From contig DALZZL010000067.1 in assembly GCA_031987425.1 (NCBI GenBank), forward strand, positions 1-17,875: a stretch of 17,875 nt of DNA, given 5' to 3'. Made by a program: the position numbers and the translations under genes. The notes under the pieces are model-generated. The model saw nothing but the letters and a program-made list of their open reading frames with translations, was not told the origin of the DNA and searched no databases. This document shows positions 9,598 through 15,236 of this stretch, in pieces; positions within the stretch are counted from its first letter, which is position 1; each line of letters begins with the position of its first letter. This DNA is from Stenotrophomonas_A sp002429615. GTDB taxonomy: Bacteria; Pseudomonadota; Gammaproteobacteria; Xanthomonadales; Xanthomonadaceae.

Positions 9598-9620
9598 GTC
9601 GGGGCTGAAGCCCCTCCCAC
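9598..9620 (-). repeat. REP hairpin, unit 2, inverted relative to unit 1
   Basis: Read on the minus strand this is GTGGGAGGGGCTTCAGCCCC followed by GAC. It differs from unit 1 in the stem by a C-G to G-C pair swap that keeps the pairing, and keeps the TTCA loop and CGAC end. With unit 1 it makes an inverted pair about 37 bases apart, the layout called BIME in enterobacteria. Confidence 0.82.
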
Positions 9621-9623
9621 CAT

Positions 9624-9638
9624 GATGCCGCTCCCACA
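9624..9638 (-). repeat. Degenerate REP fragment, unit 3
   Basis: On the minus strand TGTGGGAGCGGCATC resembles the first half of the REP units (foot plus 5' stem arm); then the sequence runs straight into unit 2. The 3' stem arm is missing. It is probably a truncated copy. Confidence 0.5.
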
Positions 9639-9686
9639 ATAAAGCTCACACCCGGCCCGTCTTCCGGCCCTGGCCGGGCGCCGGCC

Positions 9687-10466
9687 CTACTTCTTCGGCA
9701 GATACGACATCGGGTCGACCGGCTTGCCGTTGTAGCGGATTTCGAAGTGCAGCATGTCGCGGGTGGCGCCGCTGCGGCCCATCTCGGCGATCTGCTGCCC
9801 CGCCTTCACGATCTGGCCCTCGTTCACCAGCCGCTTGCGGTTGTGGCCATAAGCCGACAGCCACTGCTCGTTGTGCTTGATGATGATCAGCTCGCCGTAA
9901 CCCACCAGGCCCGAGCCGGAATACACCACCACGCCATCGGCGGCGGCCTTCACCGCCTGGCCGTTGCTGCCGGCGATGTCGATGCCCTGCTTGGTGGTCT
10001 CGCCCGGCACGAAGTTGCCGACCACTACGCCGTCGGCCGGCCAGCGCCAGCTGAAGCCGCTCGCGGCCGGTGTCGGCGTGGGTGCGACCGGCGCCGGGCG
10101 CGAGGCCGCTGGCGCCGGGGTGGAGGCACCGCCGCTGCTCGACGGCACCGGACGCGACGCCACCGAAGCCCCGCCCGGATACAGCTTGAGCGTCTGCCCC
10201 GGGTAGATCGTGTCCGGCGAGGAGATGTTGTTCCAGGACGCCAGGTCCAGTGGACTGACGTTGGTGCGGCGGGCGATCGCATACAGCGTATCGCCCTGGC
10301 GCACGGTCACCGTGGCCCCCGGCCGCGCCACCGAGGTGCGCGGCACCGGCGCGGCGCCGCCACCATTCTTCTTGACCACCGTGGCGGTGCCGCAGGCGCC
10401 CAGCGCCAATGCCGCCACCGCGACCAGGGCCGGACGTGCCATCGTCCCCATGCGCTTCATGCTCAT
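9687..10466 (-). CDS. nlpD: NlpD-type lipoprotein: LysM plus degenerate LytM (M23) domain
   Basis: 259 residues; E. coli NlpD is longer (379). The N-terminal signal peptide ends in a lipobox LGAC (22-25), so a lipid-anchored envelope protein is predicted. A LysM peptidoglycan-binding domain spans about 53-96, then a proline/alanine/serine linker about 98-136 and an M23 fold about 157-256. The usual zinc ligands are incomplete: QGIDIAG (160-166) lacks the first histidine of HxxxD, and MLHFE (238-242) lacks the first His of HxH. E. coli NlpD has the same defects and activates the amidase AmiC rather than cutting peptidoglycan, so an activator role in daughter-cell separation is inferred. The ATG at 10466 overlaps the yqaA stop (ATGA). 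No rpoS follows. Confidence 0.92.
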   Translation of the reverse strand: MSMKRMGTMARPALVAVAALALGACGTATVVKKNGGGAAPVPRTSVARPGATVTVRQGDTLYAIARRTNVSPLDLASWNNISSPDTIYPGQTLKLYPGGASVASRPVPSSSGGASTPAPAASRPAPVAPTPTPAASGFSWRWPADGVVVGNFVPGETTKQGIDIAGSNGQAVKAAADGVVVYSGSGLVGYGELIIIKHNEQWLSAYGHNRKRLVNEGQIVKAGQQIAEMGRSGATRDMLHFEIRYNGKPVDPMSYLPKK

Positions 10467-11077
10467 CCGAATTTCGCTCTCCATATCACCCAGCCGACCA
10501 GGCCGACCAGGACCAGACTGGCGAGCCAGCCTACCGGCTCGATCCAGCGATGCAATGCCGCTTCGGCACGCGCGCCGCCGAGGCGGATCGCACCGGCCAC
10601 CAGATACACGCGCTTGCCACGCCCGACCGCCATGCTGGCCAGGAACGGCAGGATCGGCACCCCGACCACGCCCGACGCCCAGGTGAAGATCTTCAGCGGG
10701 ATCGGGGTGAAGCCGGCCAGCACCAGCAGCCAGAAGGCGCGCCACGGCGACTCGGCGACCACCGCGCGCAGGTGCGCGACCTGTTCGTCGATCTTCTCGC
10801 TCCAGCCCAGCCATTCGATCAGCGGATGCAGCGCGGCGAAGGCGAAATGGCCAAGCAGATACCCCACCACCGCGCCGCCCAGCGAGCCGAGCAGGCTCAG
10901 CGTGGCGAACCACATCGCGCGGCGCGGCTGCGCCAGCGACATCGGCGCGAGCATCACTTCCGGCGGGACCGGGAAGATGAAGCCCTCCAGGAAACTCAGC
11001 CCGGTGAGCAGGCCCGGGGCCCGGCGGTGGCGCGACCAGCGGATCGCCAGGTCATAGAGGGGCCCGAATATCTTCAT
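10463..11077 (-). CDS. YqaA-family (DedA/VTT-superfamily) membrane protein
   Basis: 204 residues. The sequence has hydrophobic segments at about 24-46, 55-83, 113-133, 135-152 and 181-199. It contains the DedA-type re-entrant signature: GFIFPVPPEVMLAP (32-45) near the first membrane segment and GFTPIPLKIFTWASGVV (122-138) near the second. DedA-superfamily proteins are linked to lipid transport or flipping and to membrane homeostasis; the YqaA branch has no defined activity. The start ATG at 11077 lies 19 bases after the pcm stop, and the stop overlaps the nlpD start by four bases. The gene is set between pcm and nlpD, which are adjacent in E. coli. Confidence 0.9.
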   Translation of the reverse strand: MKIFGPLYDLAIRWSRHRRAPGLLTGLSFLEGFIFPVPPEVMLAPMSLAQPRRAMWFATLSLLGSLGGAVVGYLLGHFAFAALHPLIEWLGWSEKIDEQVAHLRAVVAESPWRAFWLLVLAGFTPIPLKIFTWASGVVGVPILPFLASMAVGRGKRVYLVAGAIRLGGARAEAALHRWIEPVGWLASLVLVGLVGWVIWRAKFG

Positions 11078-11096
11078 CGCGTCTCGTCCGTGGGAA

Positions 11097-11774
11097 TCAG
11101 TCCAGCATGCCCGACAGCAACGGCACGAACGTGACCGGCGCCAGAACCTCCTGCGCGATCTGTCCGTCCGCATCGCGGCTCAGCTGCACCAGCGACTGCG
11201 AGGACGGCCCGCCCACCGGCGCGACCAGCCGCCCGCCCGGGGCGAGCTGGTCGATCAGCGCGTCCACCAGCGCCGGCGCGGCGGCGGTGACCACGATGGC
11301 GTCGTAGGGGCCATGCTCGGGCCAGCCGATGCGGCCGTCGTCATGCTTGCTGCGCACGTTCATGCCGAGCTGGCGGAAGCGCTTGCGCGCCTGCCGCAGC
11401 AGGTCGCCGATGCGCTCGACGGTATGCACTTCCAGGCCCAGGGCGGCGAGGATCGCGCCCTGGTAGCCGGAGCCGGTGCCCACTTCCAGCACCTTCTTTG
11501 GTTCCACCTGCAGGATGGCTTCGGTCATGCGCGCCACCACCCACGGCTGGGAGATGGTCTGGCCGTGGCCGATCGGCAGCGCGGTGTCCTCGTAGGCGCG
11601 CGATGCCAGCGCTTCGTCCATGAACAGGTGACGCGGCACGGTGCGGATGGCGTTGAGCACGCGCTCGTCGACGATGCCGGCTTCGCGCAGGCGGTCGACC
11701 AGACGGTCGCGCACGCGCTGCGAGGTCATGCCGATGCCCACCGCTTCGGGCTGCAGTCGCAGGCGCGGGGTCAT
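11097..11774 (-). CDS. pcm: Protein-L-isoaspartate O-methyltransferase
   Basis: 225 residues (E. coli 208). Pcm methylates isoaspartyl residues formed by protein ageing so that they can revert to aspartate. The SAM motif VLEVGTGSGYQ is at 95-105; the upstream family signature YEDTALPIGHGQTISQPWVV is at 61-80; DAIVVTAAAP and LAPGGRLVAPVG form the later motifs. The ATG at 11774 overlaps the surE TGA (ATGA), which fixes the start, although a Met at residue 16 would match the shorter E. coli protein. It is the second gene of the surE-pcm-yqaA-nlpD operon. Confidence 0.95.
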   Translation of the reverse strand: MTPRLRLQPEAVGIGMTSQRVRDRLVDRLREAGIVDERVLNAIRTVPRHLFMDEALASRAYEDTALPIGHGQTISQPWVVARMTEAILQVEPKKVLEVGTGSGYQGAILAALGLEVHTVERIGDLLRQARKRFRQLGMNVRSKHDDGRIGWPEHGPYDAIVVTAAAPALVDALIDQLAPGGRLVAPVGGPSSQSLVQLSRDADGQIAQEVLAPVTFVPLLSGMLD

Positions 11775-12562
11775 GCCAGCCCCTCGCCCGCCTCGTCCAT
11801 GGCGGCGGTCAGCCCACCGACCCAGCCGGCGACTTTCTCCAGCGCCTGGTAGCGGGTGAGGTCGACGTGGATCGGGGTGATCGAGATATGCCCGGTGCGC
11901 ACGGCGTGGAAATCGGTGCCGGGGCCGGCGTCCTGCTCGGGGCCGGCGGGGCCGATCCAGTACACGGTGTTGCCGCGCGGATCGACCTGCGGCAGGCAGG
12001 ATTCGGAACGGTGGCGGTTGCCCAGGCGGGTGGTCTCGAAACCCCGCACTTCGTCCCAGGCCAGGTCCGGCACGTTGACGTTGAGGATGGTGTCGGCCGG
12101 CAGCGGGTCGGTGGCCAGGCGGGCGACGATCTGCACGGCGGCGCGGGCGGCGGTTTCGTAGTGGCGGGCATCGTGCTTGTGCGTGACCAGCGAGACCGCC
12201 ACGGCGGGCAGGCCGAGGAAACGGCCTTCCATCGCGGCGGACACGGTGCCCGAATAGATCACGTCGTCGCCAAGGTTGGCGGCGTTGTTGATGCCCGAGA
12301 CGACGATGTCCGGCTCGTAGTCGAGCATGCCGGTCAGCGCCAGGTGCACGCAGTCGGTCGGCGTGCCAGCGACGCTGCAGGTGTAATGATCGATGCGCTT
12401 GGTGCGGATCGGCAGGTCGAGCGTCAAGGAATTGCTGGCGCCGGACCGGTCGCGATCAGGCGCGACGATCATCACCTCGTGGCCTGCGCCGCGCAGATGT
12501 TCGGCGAGAATCTTGATGCCGGGGGCGTCGACACCGTCGTCATTGCTAACCAGTACGCGCAT
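11771..12562 (-). CDS. surE: 5'/3'-nucleotidase SurE
   Basis: 263 residues (E. coli 253). SurE is a metal-dependent survival phosphatase acting on nucleoside monophosphates and short polyphosphate. The metal site residues are all present: Asp8-Asp9 in SNDDG, Ser40 in PDRDRSGASNSL (35-46) and Asn92 in VSGINNAANLGDD (88-100), followed by YSGTVSAAMEG. The start ATG at 12562 (MRVLVSNDDG) is standard and has GAGGAG four bases upstream. The frame stays open far upstream into smr and the repeat block, but that part is antiparallel shadow. It is divergent from the smr gene with a 102-base gap and is the first gene of its operon. Confidence 0.96.
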   Translation of the reverse strand: MRVLVSNDDGVDAPGIKILAEHLRGAGHEVMIVAPDRDRSGASNSLTLDLPIRTKRIDHYTCSVAGTPTDCVHLALTGMLDYEPDIVVSGINNAANLGDDVIYSGTVSAAMEGRFLGLPAVAVSLVTHKHDARHYETAARAAVQIVARLATDPLPADTILNVNVPDLAWDEVRGFETTRLGNRHRSESCLPQVDPRGNTVYWIGPAGPEQDAGPGTDFHAVRTGHISITPIHVDLTRYQALEKVAGWVGGLTAAMDEAGEGLA

Positions 12563-12585
12563 GGGACTCCTCGAAAAGCCGCCCC

Positions 12586-12591
12586 ATGATA
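12586..12591 (-). promoter_or_regulatory. Candidate -10 element for the surE operon
   Basis: The minus strand reads TATCAT, ending 23 bases before the surE ATG, in the same GGTATCATGG context as before rlmE. A short inverted repeat (ATGCG/CGCAT, 12596-12607) lies just upstream of it. No convincing -35 was found. Confidence 0.35.
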
Positions 12592-12630
12592 CCGGATGCG
12601 TCCGCATGCTTCGCCCCCGCCGGTCGGCAT

Positions 12631-12658
12631 TTGCGCGAACGCCTGCGCAGGCTACGCT
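12631..12658 (+). promoter_or_regulatory. Candidate promoter for smr, possibly leaderless
   Basis: TTGCGC (12631-12636) and TACGCT (12653-12658) are separated by 16 bases. The -10-like hexamer ends 6 bases before the ATG at 12665, so transcription would start at or next to the A of the start codon. No Shine-Dalgarno precedes the ATG, which agrees. Both hexamers are poor matches, so confidence is low. Confidence 0.3.
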
Positions 12659-12664
12659 GTGCGC

Positions 12665-13210
12665 ATGTCGCATTCCGAAGACGAAGACCAGGACGACGCG
12701 GCGCTGTTTCGCGCGGCGATCGGCGCGGTGAAGCCGATCCGCCAGCCGCAGGACGATGCGCCGCAGAAGCCGCGCCCCCGGCCACGCGCGCGCATGGCCG
12801 AACGCGATGAGGCGGAGGCGCAGGGTGAATTCGCGCGGCTGCTGCGCGACAGCGCGCCGCTGGAGGCTGGCGATACGGCCAGCTACCGGCGCGAGCATCT
12901 GCCGGCGCGGTTGTTCCAGCGGTTGCGCAAGGGCCAGTTCTCGGTGCAGGACGAGCTGGACCTGCATGGGGCGACCGCCGCGCAGGCCGAGACCATGCTG
13001 CGCCAGTTCCTGCTGGAGGCACACGCGCACGAGTTCGGCTGCGTGCGGATCATCCACGGCAAGGGCATGCAGTCCGATGGCGGGGTGCCGGTGCTCAAGA
13101 ACCTCGTCGATCGGTTGCTGCGGCAGCGTAACGATGTGCTGGCCTTTCACTCCGCGCCGGCGGCGCAGGGGGGGACGGGGGCTTTGCTGGTGCTTTTGGC
13201 GCGGAAATGA
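12665..13210 (+). CDS. Smr-domain (Smr/MutS2-type) protein
   Basis: 181 residues, close to E. coli SmrA/YdaL (187) and SmrB/YfcN. The N-terminal 60 residues are charged and low in complexity (acidic, then a KPRPRPRAR run at about 35-43), probably disordered. The C-terminal Smr domain (about 96-181) has LDLHG at 98-102, HGKG at 131-134 and LAFHSAPAAQGGTGALLVLL (159-178). E. coli SmrB cleaves mRNA between collided ribosomes and uses such DLHG and HGxG motifs; that function is possible here but the sequence cannot separate SmrA from SmrB types. The ATG at 12665 is the first plausible start. It is divergent from surE, convergent with truD, and followed by its own terminator. Confidence 0.9.
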   Translation: MSHSEDEDQDDAALFRAAIGAVKPIRQPQDDAPQKPRPRPRARMAERDEAEAQGEFARLLRDSAPLEAGDTASYRREHLPARLFQRLRKGQFSVQDELDLHGATAAQAETMLRQFLLEAHAHEFGCVRIIHGKGMQSDGGVPVLKNLVDRLLRQRNDVLAFHSAPAAQGGTGALLVLLARK

Positions 13211-13223
13211 AGGGGTTGGTTGG

Positions 13224-13250
13224 GGCAGCCGGTGGCCGCCGTTTTTGTTT
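13224..13250 (+). terminator. Intrinsic terminator after smr
   Basis: A stem of seven positions with one mismatch (13224-13230 with 13234-13240, GGCAGCC/GGCCGCC) and a 3-base loop is followed by GTTTTTGTTT. It begins 13 bases after the smr stop. Confidence 0.75.
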
Positions 13251-13280
13251 CTGGGGTGCTTTTTCGTCGGTGGGCTTTTG

Positions 13281-13354
13281 CGGCCTGCGAGGTGGATCGG
13301 CTCGCGGTGATCGCGTGCGGCCAGCGAGGCGGATCGGCTCGCGGTGATCGCGTG
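13281..13354. repeat. 37-base tandem repeat, two units plus the start of a third
   Basis: Units at 13281-13317 and 13318-13354 differ at only two positions (CTGCGAGGT versus CAGCGAGGC). The start of a third unit, CGGCCTGCG, leads into the large palindrome at 13356. One unit occurs, inverted, at the left edge of the window (about 38-77). The high similarity suggests a recent duplication, so copy number may vary between strains. Confidence 0.88.
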
Positions 13355-13355
13355 C

Positions 13356-13465
13356 GGCCTGCGGGGACGGGGCCCTTTCGGGACACGCCGTGAACCCATC
13401 CATGGGGGCTCGATGGCGCCATCCATGGCGCCAACGGTCCCGAAAGGGCCCCGCCCCCACAGGCC
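13356..13465. repeat. Composite palindrome: 29-base inverted arms around two TCCA-loop hairpins
   Basis: The arms 13356-13384 and 13437-13465 are reverse complements at 27 of 29 positions; the inner 17 bases (CGGGGCCCTTTCGGGAC) match perfectly. The 52-base middle holds a small hairpin, CCCA-TCCA-TGGG (13395-13406), and a larger one, TGGCGCCA-TCCA-TGGCGCCA (13414-13433). The whole could fold into a cloverleaf-like shape or a cruciform. There is no reading frame of its own and no recognised transposase nearby; it could be a non-autonomous mobile element or a REP-like unit. Its left part recurs inverted at bases 1-77. Confidence 0.85.
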
Positions 13466-13548
13466 CGACAGATCATCCCGACCGGACGACAAAGGCCACG
13501 TGCGCCCACCGTCCCGTCCACGAATGAAATCTACCGAGGAAATCCTTG

Positions 13549-13589
13549 TTTCTTTTCGCTTCTCTTCGTTTCTTTTCGTTTCTTTTTTT
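13549..13589 (+). repeat. 10-base phased pyrimidine tract
   Basis: Four consecutive decamers beginning TCTTTTCG or a close variant (13551, 13561, 13571 and 13581) form a run that is almost wholly C and T on the plus strand apart from one G per turn. It ends in TTTTTTTG directly at the GTAG of the next REP. The base composition is unlike the surrounding GC-rich DNA. The role is unknown. Confidence 0.75.
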
Positions 13590-13612
13590 GTAGGAGCGGC
13601 TTCAGCCGCGAC
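13590..13612 (+). repeat. GTAG-type REP (SMAG-like) hairpin
   Basis: The sequence begins with the GTAG foot, then GAGCGGCTTCAGCCGCGAC. The stem CGGC/GCCG encloses a TTCA loop, and the last 20 bases are identical to 9541-9560. Such GTAG stem-loops are described as abundant in Stenotrophomonas (SMAG) and are thought to be spread by REP-associated tyrosine transposases; none is in this window. Confidence 0.85.
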
Positions 13613-13647
13613 CGGAAGAATGAATAGAGGATGGGAAATAGAGGTGT

Positions 13648-13678
13648 CAAAGAAAACAAAGCAAAAGGCCCCAGCCTT
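13648..13678 (-). terminator. Intrinsic terminator after truD
   Basis: On the minus strand the stem AAGGC/GCCTT (13665-13669 with 13674-13678) with a 4-base loop is followed by a T-rich run corresponding to the A-rich plus-strand bases 13648-13664. It starts 14 bases after the truD stop and ends the eno-truD operon. Confidence 0.72.
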
Positions 13679-13691
13679 CGCCTCCCTCCGC

Positions 13692-14720
13692 CTACCCCTG
13701 CCCAGCCACCACGTCACCCAACTCCTGCACCACCGCCGTCGCATAACACCCCGGCGGCAACTCAAACCCAAGCCACAGCACATCCGCCCCGCGCCACTCA
13801 TGCCGCAGCTCGGTCGGACGCAGGCGCAGCGCGCGCCGCTCCTGCTTCAATCCCGCCTGCTCCAGTCCCGCACGCAGCGCCTGCGAGGCCTCATCAGCCA
13901 TCGCGCCCTGCTCCACCGCCGCCGCTTCGCCCTGGCTGCGCAGCTCGCCCACGCCCCACAACGGGCCGCTGGGATGGATATCGAATGCCGCCAGACGCTG
14001 CGCCAGCGTGTCGCTCCACGGCTCCGGCCCGAACACGCTGCGCGACCCGTCCAGCATCCAGACTTCGCCGTCCAGCGGTTGATCCCAGTCACCACGGCTC
14101 ACGCGCGCCGCCAACACCTGGTTGAACAACTGCGAACGCGCCGCCGACAGCAACATCGAACGCTGGTCCTTGCGCACGCGACGGCCCGCGAACATCGACA
14201 GCGCGGCGTCGACATTGCCGCCGCCATGCCCGAAACGCTGCTCGCCGAACCAGTTGGGAATGCCACGCGCGGCAACCTGCGCGATCCGCGCGTCGATCAC
14301 CTCGCGCTCGCCCTCGACGTCACGCAGTACCAGGCCGAAACGGTTGCCGGCCAAGGCGCCACGCTGCAGCTTGCGGTTGTGCCAGGTGGATTCGATCACC
14401 CGCATGTCGGCGTCATCCAGCAGCGTCAGGTCCGGCGCGATGCGCTTGGGCAGGTGCACGCTGAAACGCTGGGTGGTGACGGCGTGGCGGTCCTTCAGGC
14501 CGGCATAGCTCACCGCCATCTCCGGCAGCCCCGCCCATTGCGCCAGCCGGCGCGCGACGTGGGCGGTGTTCTGGCCACGCTTGCGCACGGTGAGCAGCAG
14601 GTGCTCGCCCTCGCCCGTGGGTTCGAACGCCGGCAGTTCGTCGACCTGGAAATCTTCCGGCACGCTGCGCATGCGCGCGCGCAACACGGGTTCGCCAAAG
14701 GCGTGCGGCAATTCGCTCAC
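13692..14720 (-). CDS. truD: tRNA pseudouridine(13) synthase
   Basis: 342 residues (E. coli 349). TruD makes pseudouridine at position 13 of tRNA-Glu. The catalytic aspartate is Asp77 in YAGLKDRHAVTTQRFSV (72-88). The early motif PEDFQVDELP (21-30) and the later NWFGEQRFG (156-164) are standard for the TruD family, and the insertion domain spans about 165-290. The start is GTG at 14720, overlapping the ispF TGA (GTGA), which matches the coupling seen elsewhere in this operon and gives an N terminus of the right length. It is the last gene of the eno-ftsB-ispD-ispF-truD unit and is followed by a terminator. Confidence 0.95.
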   Translation of the reverse strand: MSELPHAFGEPVLRARMRSVPEDFQVDELPAFEPTGEGEHLLLTVRKRGQNTAHVARRLAQWAGLPEMAVSYAGLKDRHAVTTQRFSVHLPKRIAPDLTLLDDADMRVIESTWHNRKLQRGALAGNRFGLVLRDVEGEREVIDARIAQVAARGIPNWFGEQRFGHGGGNVDAALSMFAGRRVRKDQRSMLLSAARSQLFNQVLAARVSRGDWDQPLDGEVWMLDGSRSVFGPEPWSDTLAQRLAAFDIHPSGPLWGVGELRSQGEAAAVEQGAMADEASQALRAGLEQAGLKQERRALRLRPTELRHEWRGADVLWLGFELPPGCYATAVVQELGDVVAGQG

Positions 14721-15205
14721 AGCGCCACCAGCAGCACAGTGGCCTGTGCGGCGATGCCTTCGCCACGGCCGGTGAAGCCGAGCTTCTCGCTGGTGGTCGC
14801 CTTGACGCTGACGCGGTCCAGGTCGATGCCCAGCAGCGCGGCGATGCGTTCGCGCATCGCCACGGCATGCGGGCCGACCTTCGGCCGCTCACAGATCACG
14901 GTGACGTCGGTGTTGCCGACCTGCCAGCCGCGCTCTCGCAGCAGTTCGTTGCAATGGGCGACGAAGCGGCTGCTGTCGGCGTCCTTCCAGCGATCGTCGG
15001 AGGGCGGGAAGTGCTGACCGATGTCGCCCAATGCCAGGGCGCCCAGCATGGCGTCGCACAGGGCATGCAGGATGACGTCGCCGTCGCTGTGGGCGAGCAC
15101 GCCCTGGCTGTGCGCCACGCGCACGCCGCCGAGCATCACATGGTCGCCGTCGCCGAAGGCATGTACGTCATAGCCCTGGCCAATGCGGAAGTTCAAACCG
15201 CTCAT
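14717..15205 (-). CDS. ispF: 2-C-methyl-D-erythritol 2,4-cyclodiphosphate synthase
   Basis: 162 residues (E. coli 159). IspF is the fifth enzyme of the MEP isoprenoid pathway and forms a trimer with a zinc site between subunits. The zinc ligands are visible: Asp13 and His15 in GYDVHAF, and His47 in AHSDGDVILHAL (38-49). The GDIGQHFPPSD loop and the C-terminal KATTSEKLGFTGRGEGI are the expected substrate-binding segments. The ATG at 15205 is 31 bases after the ispD stop; the reading frame extends further upstream only as a shadow of ispD. It overlaps truD by four bases. ispD and ispF are separate genes here, not fused as in some bacteria. Confidence 0.97.
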   Translation of the reverse strand: MSGLNFRIGQGYDVHAFGDGDHVMLGGVRVAHSQGVLAHSDGDVILHALCDAMLGALALGDIGQHFPPSDDRWKDADSSRFVAHCNELLRERGWQVGNTDVTVICERPKVGPHAVAMRERIAALLGIDLDRVSVKATTSEKLGFTGRGEGIAAQATVLLVAL

Positions 15206-15236
15206 GTCGTAGGTCTTGTCCTGCTGCGGACGCGGC

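Larger units (their letters stand above)
13211..13691. other. 481-base non-coding gap between convergent smr and truD
   Basis: This gap contains, in order: the smr terminator, the 37-base tandem units, the composite palindrome, an unassigned stretch at 13466-13548, the pyrimidine tract, a GTAG REP and the truD terminator. Reading frames across it are low in complexity and come from the repeats. It is the only gap in the window longer than 300 bases. Confidence 0.85.

Noticed and set aside
9650..9686. A terminator directly after nlpD
   Set aside because: GGCCGG/CCGGCC pairs well just past the stop, but no T run follows; termination may rely on the REP units instead.
9687..10466. The nlpD product as an active M23 endopeptidase
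   Set aside because: The zinc-binding histidines of HxxxD and HxH are incomplete, as in the non-catalytic E. coli NlpD.
13281..13354. The 37-base direct repeats as a CRISPR array
   Set aside because: The units are directly adjacent with no spacers, there are only two, and no cas gene is near.
13366..13462. The palindrome as a plain bidirectional terminator
   Set aside because: smr and truD each have their own hairpin-plus-T terminator, and the palindrome lacks T tails.
13344..15017. A 557-codon plus-strand open frame over the repeats, truD and ispF
   Set aside because: It starts in the palindromic repeat and continues antisense to two clear genes; no family resemblance.
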